In this document: piece after piece, positions 58,872 to 64,000 of the stretch
How positions within the stretch are numbered: the first letter of the stretch is position 1
Layout: the number at the start of each line of letters is the position of its first letter
From: [Phialemoniopsis] sp. UDSM-2020
Lineage: Eukaryota; Ascomycota; Sordariomycetes; Thyridiales; Thyridiaceae
NCBI GenBank assembly: GCA_018873225.1
Contig: JAEILZ010000009.1
Coordinates: forward strand, 1,665,501 to 1,729,500
Direction of reading: 5' to 3'
Length of the DNA stretch: 64,000 nucleotides
Position numbers and translations under genes: made by a program
Notes under the pieces: generated by a model
The model's database searches: none
The model's input: only the letters and a program-made list of their open reading frames with translations
Told to the model about the DNA's origin: nothing

Positions 58872-60021
58872 GCGAGGGAGGGGTGGGATCTGGAAACGGC
58901 ATTTTGAATTATACTGTATGAGCATCTATTGTACGCATTTCGGAAAGAAGATATAGCTACAAGAGGAGGATTGGAAATATTGCGCGAGCCATGTCAGTGG
59001 AGCTCGGGCATGTATACATAGCATACCCAGAGCAAATGATTTTGGAAAATGAGATATTCTTTAGAGATGATGGCATCTTGATGTGCCTTGCATTCGTCTA
59101 TTTCATGGACAAGAGAACCGGCCAGAGGGAAAGCTAGGCTATTTAGTCTTCTCTTTAGTATTTCTTCGCATCCAAGACATGCAGCGACATTTAGACTCGA
59201 ATTAATGCCAGATAGCGCTGATGACGGCAGTGTCCGCATCACGCTATCTTGCACCACGTGCACGTCGAATAGTTCCATCGACGATCTAGAAATGGATCGG
59301 TCTCCAGGTTGGTATATGGCTCACAGGAAATCGCTTGCCGAGAAGCCAAAAAGAGAGGTGGATAATCTTGTGCCATTTTGAGGATGCGCATTGATCTTCC
59401 TGTCAGACAGACGGTGAAGGAGGCAGCAGCAGGAGAAGGAGAGGGGCAGTGCTTGCTCACGGCATGCTCTTGCCGTGTAAATGTTAAGACGGAGTGAACA
59501 CCCAGATTAGAATCTGTCATATTTTGTGACTGACTGATCAACCGTCATGTGCCCTCGTGCTCCCTCGAAAGAATTCACATGGTTGTGATTTCTCTCGACA
59601 CTTGTCCTTCTCTCTATGCTCTGCTCTTCACCGCTTGCTCTTGCTCTTGCTGTTGTATGACTGAACGACATTGACCTCCGGCGCAATTTACAGAAAGAGA
59701 CAACACTTATTAGACGATGACAACATGACGGCGGCACCCCTGTGACGATCGTCGAGGCCACTAAATTACGCTACACCGTAGCGGCAGGGATCCCCTAGCT
59801 TGGCGTGCTACAGCGTCTCTCTTTTGCGTGCTAGCAGAACAATACCACTTTTCCTCGGCGGGAGAGTTTTCGAGGGATAAATCATCACCGCCCGTCCCTC
59901 GTGCGCGCGTGTCTCCTCCCACAAGACCGCTCCCCCTTACTCACTTTCTCTTCTTCGTTCCTTTGTGAATTTTGGTCTTCGTCTCTTTTTTCTTTTCCTG
60001 CCAAGGGGGAGCAGGACCGCC
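58872..60021. other. Intergenic lactate dehydrogenase / Rab GTPase
   Basis: 1.15 kb without a supported gene. 59590-59660 and 59890-60010 are CT-rich (with CTCTTG repeats), and the second tract directly precedes the Rab ATG, as in a fungal leader. Confidence 0.5.
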
Positions 60022-61201
60022 ATGTCGTCCTTGGAGGCCAAGATTGTCGTGGTCGGGTCGCAGGGCGTGGGCAAGACGTCACTCGTCACGCGCTACTGCA
60101 AAGGCTCCTTCAACCCCTCGCAGATAACATCGACGGTTGGCGCGAGCTTCCTGACCAAGCGCGTCGTCGACACCGACACCGACACCGTCGTGCGCCTGCA
60201 GATATGGGACACAGGTAAGCTCTTGGCGTGAACTCCTCCGCTCTCCCCTTTCCCGTCACTGCGATCTTCAGGCACATAGTCTCCTTTCCTCCTTCGAGGG
60301 CTCTGGCGCAGACGGAGATGCAGGTCTCAGTGTGGTGGCGCGAAGATCGCATGTGGTTCCACAGCCAAGCATAGGGGAGAGTGGTGATACAAAGATAAGC
60401 CCTCGAGAACACAGCATGCTGACGCCTCTTTGAACGATAGCTGGTCAAGAGCGCTTCCGCTCCATATCGAAGCTCTACTACCGCGGCGCCAACGCGTGCA
60501 TCCTCTGCTACAGCATCACTGACGCCAACTCGTTCGCCGAGATGGGCATGTGGCTCACCGAGCTGCGCCGCAACCTACCCGCCGACATCGTTCTCCACGT
60601 CGTCGGCACCAAGGCCGATATCGTCACGCGCGACCCGACCAAGCGCGAGGTCCCTTTTGAGCGCTGCATCGCCTACGTCGCCGAGAACCTAGCCCCCGGC
60701 GTGGGCTCGACACCGCCGCCGACGGCCACCACGCCCCTCGGCATGCCTGGCTATTTTGCTGCTGGCGCGCCTACGCCCATATTTGGAGGCCAGAGCGCAG
60801 AGCCGAGAAGCCCAAGCTCGAAGCGGAGCTCCGGCTTTTGGGGTCAGGAGGTGGGCTGGGACGCCTGCCACGAGATCAGCGCCGAGAGCGGCGAGGGTGT
60901 CGAGGAAGTCTTCAGGGTGGTGACGCGGAAGCTCGTCGAGCAGAACCGGAAACTGCAGGCCGCATTGCAGGCGGCCGCCGCCACGCCGGGGGCTACACCC
61001 CTCGAGGGTCCGGGTAGCGAGGGCGGGAGCGGCTATTTCGACGGCGTGAATCCTAGAGGAAGCTTCCGTGTTGGCAGAGACAGGCGGAGCTGGCTATTCT
61101 CGCCAAATTTCTCTCCGGCCGTCACCGTGGATCAAGCTGGGGCTGGCCCCGGCGATGCAAGGCAAGAGGAAGAGAGCACAAGGCGGGGGAAGTGCTGCTG
61201 A
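60022..61201 (+). CDS. Rab-family small GTPase with a large internal insert
   Basis: 317 aa, far longer than the usual ~200. Exons are 60022..60214 and 60441..61201; the 226-bp intron splits WDTAGQE. G1 is GSQGVGKTS (about 11-19); switch I contains ASFLTKRVV; G3 is WDTAGQERFRS; G4 is GTKAD, with Thr for the usual Asn; G5 is EISAESG. Between G4 and G5 lies an insert of roughly 60 residues rich in Pro, Gly, Ala and Ser (VGSTPPPTATTPLG...SKRSSGFWG). After the G domain comes a second low-complexity tail. The protein ends GKCC, the double-Cys geranylgeranylation signal of Rabs. Closest in feel to the Rab5/Rab22 branch (endosomal), but assignment is tentative. Confidence 0.88.
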
Positions 61202-61828
61202 TGGACATATTCGATGAATGGTGCGTGTGAATGCCGTACCGCGATACCCTAGGACGTCGATTACTTTGGAACGCATTTTGAACTTCTTTGGTCAAGGTCT
61301 GTCAGGTGGATATACCTTTCGAGCCCATTCGTGTAACATTTTTGCCATACTGGACAGCATTGTTTTGTTTTTGAGGGCTTGCACTGGAACTGGATGGGCG
61401 GCTTGGCGTTCAGGCATATGGATTTTCTTCTCATCAGGGCATTGTCAGAGGACTTTATAATCATGGTCGTAGGGTTTCTCATGAAGGTACGAGTCATTTT
61501 TGCATTATCGATTTTCTGCTACACTACGCGTTGATTTCTGCTCAAAGTTGCTCTTATCCACGTCCAAACGAACCATCTTTCATATCATTGGCCTTGCCAC
61601 ACACCGTCAGTAAGCAGACAGTTGTCGTTCCGTTCCGAAAACAACGCTCAACGGGAGCAACAGAAGAAGTGTCATCAAGACGATACGGCAAGGTCCTTCC
61701 CTTCGCCTTGCCAGAAGTTGACACAGTCAAACGCCGAACCATACAAGTCGGCCCAAACTTCTGATCAAAGGTGTACCCCATACGATACACGACAGGTCCA
61801 CCACTCAGCATCAGCATGCCGTCAACAC
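61202..61828. other. Convergent 3' region
   Basis: 627 bp between the Rab gene and the unknown minus-strand ORF; nothing recognisable. Confidence 0.5.
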
Positions 61829-62704
61829 TCAGTTATACAGCGAAAGGCCCGTGATCCTCTCGGAAGTGGCCACCATCTCGCTCCGGATAGCGTCGATCGC
61901 CCGGCCCGTCCGCACCTCGGCGTACGCATCCAGAAACGCCTTGCGGTACCCCGGCCCCGCCTCGCCCAGGAGCTCGCGCGCGCCGTCCTTGAGCGCCGAG
62001 ATGGGCGGGCGCGCGAACAGCGTGCCCTGCCGCGCGGCCTCTTCGGCCCGGGCCTCGAGCGCCGCGATCGTCGTCTGCCCGCCGTCGGGGAACTTGGCGT
62101 CGAGCTTCGCGAGGAAGGCGTCCATGGCCTCGAGCGCGCCTTGCTGCAGGGCGTCGAGGCGCGCGGCCATGCCGGCCGGCATGTCGCGCACGTCGTAGCG
62201 CACGCGCAGCTCCATGCACAGGTCCCAGGCCTCGGCGGCGCGGGACGCGGCGTCGGGCACGAGGGGCCAGCCTACGCGCGCGAGGCGCTCGGCTGCGGCG
62301 GCGCGGTAGTACGCCGATGTCGAGGGGTCGTTGAGCAGGGCGCGTAGGGAGGGGAGGGACGTCGCGATGGCCTCGGGGATGTCGGTCACCGACGCGGCGC
62401 GCACGACGAAGGCGGAAGTGCGGTCAATGGGCTCCGGCTCGGCGGGGGTGCGGAAGGGCCTCGTGGTTTCGGGGTGGTTGGGACAGAAGCGATCTGGCGC
62501 TGACTCGAGAGTGAGGGGGTTCCAAATGAGGAAGGGCGGTGGGCGAGGTGCTGGGTCAATTGGTGGCCGGTGTTGGGCTGGCCCGGGAATCGGGGCCGAC
62601 CGTGCCGTTGGCGAGAACGAGCCGACCGGAAAGGCAGACGCCGTTGACAAAGGGGCTGCCGCAAAAGGGACGGTGGAAGAGCTCTGGCGTTGCTCAGACG
62701 ACAT
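61829..62704 (-). CDS. Unknown protein, downstream half of a UAG-split reading frame
   Basis: 291-codon ORF starting MSSEQRQSSSTVPFAAAPL. The first ~95 residues are Pro/Ala/Ser-rich and disordered; the rest is Ala-rich and helical (ALLNDPSTSAYYRAAAAERLARVGW; MAARLDALQQGALEAMDAFLAKLD; TTIAALEARAEEAARQ). GC content is high and codon use is gene-like. No family recognised. It is in the same frame as the ORF that ends at 62741, separated only by UAG and 12 open codons, so it is probably the C-terminal part of one protein rather than a separate gene. An independent start here is possible but would leave a 36-bp intergenic gap. Confidence 0.65.
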   Translation of the reverse strand: MSSEQRQSSSTVPFAAAPLSTASAFPVGSFSPTARSAPIPGPAQHRPPIDPAPRPPPFLIWNPLTLESAPDRFCPNHPETTRPFRTPAEPEPIDRTSAFVVRAASVTDIPEAIATSLPSLRALLNDPSTSAYYRAAAAERLARVGWPLVPDAASRAAEAWDLCMELRVRYDVRDMPAGMAARLDALQQGALEAMDAFLAKLDAKFPDGGQTTIAALEARAEEAARQGTLFARPPISALKDGARELLGEAGPGYRKAFLDAYAEVRTGRAIDAIRSEMVATSERITGLSLYN

Positions 62705-62740
62705 GTCCGCACCCGCGGCGGATGGGATGAGAAGCTGCTC

Positions 62741-63466
62741 CTAGTCTTGCTGATCATCGTCATCTCTCGGGGGTAGCGTTGAGTCAAACTTGTCGAACAA
62801 AGGGCTAAGGTCGAAAAAGCTAGGACCCCGTTGCGCCGGGAGGTCCTGGGGCTCTTCTGCGTCCGAAACAGCGTCCTGCTGTGGCGGTCGTAGCTGCGCA
62901 GCGGTGAATTCGGGGTTCACCGCCAGCTGTGACCCGAACATCTCTCTAAGGGAAGCCGTGCGTTCCATGAGCGCGGCCGTGGTGGCGCGGGCAGCAGCCT
63001 CGCCGCGCTGCTGGCTCGTGGCGTAATATGGCTCACCCGGCGTGTGCGGCACCCACTGTCCCATTCTCCAGTTGTCTCCCTGGTCGTCCGGCGAAGTAGG
63101 GTTACACGGTGCTCGAACCGTTTGCTGTTGTCGGTTTGGTGGCTGGGCGGTATCCTCCAATTTATTATCGACGGGTTCCTGCTTGACATCTTTGTCCTCG
63201 TTGGCATCTTCATCTTCATCTTCATCCCCGTCTTCATCTTCGTCCTCGGCATCTTCCTCCTCATCACCATCGTCGTCTTCCTCGTCGCTGTCCGCATCCA
63301 TCATGCCAGAGCTGTCAGTAGACGGCGAGAACTGCGGCGCCTCCACGCCAGCTAGTACCGCGGGGTCCCACTCGGGGAACGCTTCGATTAGGGCCTGGAA
63401 CTCGGCCTCGGTGAGCTTATGCGGGGTGAAGCCGCCCAGCGGACCTCCTCCAGTGTTACCCGACAT
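62741..63466 (-). CDS. Unknown acidic protein, upstream half of a UAG-split reading frame
   Basis: 241-codon ORF. The start reads MSGNTGGGPLGGFTPHKLTEAEFQALIEAFPEWDP, a plausible conserved helical motif (LTEAEFQALIEAFPEWDPAVL). It is followed at about residues 58-92 by an extremely acidic Asp/Glu run encoded by GAT/GAC/GAG triplet repeats (63190-63300). Then comes a Gln/Pro-rich part with VPHTPGEPYYATSQQRGEAAARA and FFDLSPLFDKFDSTLPP. It ends DDDDQQD at UAG 62743-62741. Acidic stretches of this type occur in nuclear or chromatin proteins, but no domain is recognised. Confidence 0.7.
   Translation of the reverse strand: MSGNTGGGPLGGFTPHKLTEAEFQALIEAFPEWDPAVLAGVEAPQFSPSTDSSGMMDADSDEEDDDGDEEEDAEDEDEDGDEDEDEDANEDKDVKQEPVDNKLEDTAQPPNRQQQTVRAPCNPTSPDDQGDNWRMGQWVPHTPGEPYYATSQQRGEAAARATTAALMERTASLREMFGSQLAVNPEFTAAQLRPPQQDAVSDAEEPQDLPAQRGPSFFDLSPLFDKFDSTLPPRDDDDQQD
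63190..63300 (-). repeat. Coding GAN-triplet repeat tract (poly-Asp/Glu)
   Basis: On the plus strand this is a run of ATCTTC/GTCCTC/ATCGTC-type triplets; on the sense strand it is GAT/GAC/GAG/GAA, encoding the acidic run. Triplet tracts of this type can vary in length between strains. Confidence 0.75.
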
Positions 63467-63834
63467 GTCTGTGAGTATGCTCCGTGCTACGTGATAGATG
63501 TATCCTTTCTCGGGCGTGGTGAAGTGTCGCGTTGGGGACTTCCACAGTTGGGGCTGCTGAAATGATGATAATGTCGATGTGGTGAGACGAAGGGACTGTC
63601 CGTTGGGGATGTTGGCAGCCTTTTGTATGCGAGAGAAAAGGGCGAGATTGCACTAGAGGTGTATTTGTGTTGAGTAGATGCTGATCATCGGATGAAAACA
63701 AGTGATGAATGTCAGGCAAAGGGGCTGGCTTCTGAGAGAGGCCTCAGGCCAGGAGTCAGAATCTATTCACCCTTGACTCAGATGATGATGTGCCAAGAAG
63801 CTTGACAATTTCGTAGAGACTTTTCTGTGTCAAA
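63467..63834. other. Upstream region of the acidic-protein gene
   Basis: Promoter and leader space for the minus-strand gene at 63466, and possibly for a plus-strand gene starting near 63835. No further feature recognised. Confidence 0.5.
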
Positions 63835-63960
63835 ATGGAAGAGGCATCTGAGGCCAAGCCGCGAGGCAATATTGCAAAGGGTCACCCCATCCACAACCAC
63901 GACGCCCTCAAGAGTACATGGACCGGATCAACGACAGGTGCCCAATTTAGTCAATTTTGA
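63835..63960 (+). CDS. Possible first exon of a gene continuing past the right edge
   Basis: An ATG after CAAA opens 41 codons (MEEASEAKPRGNIAKGHPIH..., ending in TGA at 63958). The composition is polar and gene-like, and a GT lies at 63938 (ACAG|GTGCCC) that could end a first exon, with the gene continuing off the window. No family can be assigned. It may equally be a chance ORF. Confidence 0.3.
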   Translation: MEEASEAKPRGNIAKGHPIHNHDALKSTWTGSTTGAQFSQF

Positions 63961-64000
63961 TAAGGCATGCCAGGGTCAGCTAAGAAAACGCTACAATACT

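Overview
The window is nuclear DNA from a filamentous ascomycete (Pezizomycotina, most likely Sordariomycetes). Genes are spaced by about 0.3 to 7 kb and carry short introns with GT..AG ends and CTRAC-like branch sites. Coding exons are GC-rich at third positions and the protein set is fungal: Exo84, Tom20, Vps15, a Sat4/Hal4 kinase, Svf1, Ssu1 and a divergent histone H4 variant. All exon joins were worked out by hand from splice motifs, reading phase and family conservation; no transcript evidence was available.

Layout, left to right. 1-1863: 5' part of the Vps15 kinase (minus). 3248-5161: Fus1-like membrane protein with an SH3 domain (minus), followed by a 6.6-kb gene-poor stretch. 11.8-13.2 kb: seven-helix DUF3112-like membrane protein (plus). 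14-15.4 kb: PP2A catalytic subunit (minus), with a perfect 22-bp palindrome just upstream of its ATG. 16.4-18.5 kb: Exo84 (minus), divergent from Tom20 (plus, 19.2-20.0 kb). 20.4-22.8 kb: TYW1 (minus). 23.4-24.96 kb: Ssu1 sulfite efflux pump (minus), head-to-head with cysteine dioxygenase (plus, 26.8-27.6 kb). 28.9-29.6 kb: Hsp10 (minus). 30.3-33.1 kb: Sat4/Hal4-type kinase (minus). 34.6-35.1 kb: mitochondrial uL11 (minus), divergent from Svf1 (plus, 35.7-37.0 kb). 37.6-38.5 kb: histone H4 variant (plus). 39.0-40.4 kb: membrane-anchored GNAT protein (minus). A 2.75-kb gap follows.

43.1-46.1 kb: large C2H2 zinc-finger protein (plus). 46.9-47.9 kb: ribokinase (plus). 48.1-49.3 kb: tandem GFA-domain protein (minus). 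50.9-52.0 kb: short-chain dehydrogenase (minus), divergent from a fungal-specific transcription-factor-like gene (plus, 52.8-54.4 kb). 55.7-56.8 kb: BTB protein (plus). 57.3-58.9 kb: cytochrome b2-type L-lactate dehydrogenase (plus). 60.0-61.2 kb: unusual Rab GTPase (plus). 61.8-63.5 kb: two unknown ORFs in one frame split by a single UAG (minus).

Most genes are housekeeping and functionally unrelated. The clearest functional grouping is the Ssu1/cysteine dioxygenase pair: the dioxygenase makes cysteine sulfinate, which gives rise to sulfite, and Ssu1 exports sulfite. A second possible unit is the divergent dehydrogenase/regulator pair. I found no CRISPR array, intact transposon or rRNA, and no tRNA I can defend. 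The most unusual items are the sulfite pair, the H4 variant, the palindrome upstream of PP2A, the in-frame UAG, and the start-codon-only first exon of Hsp10.
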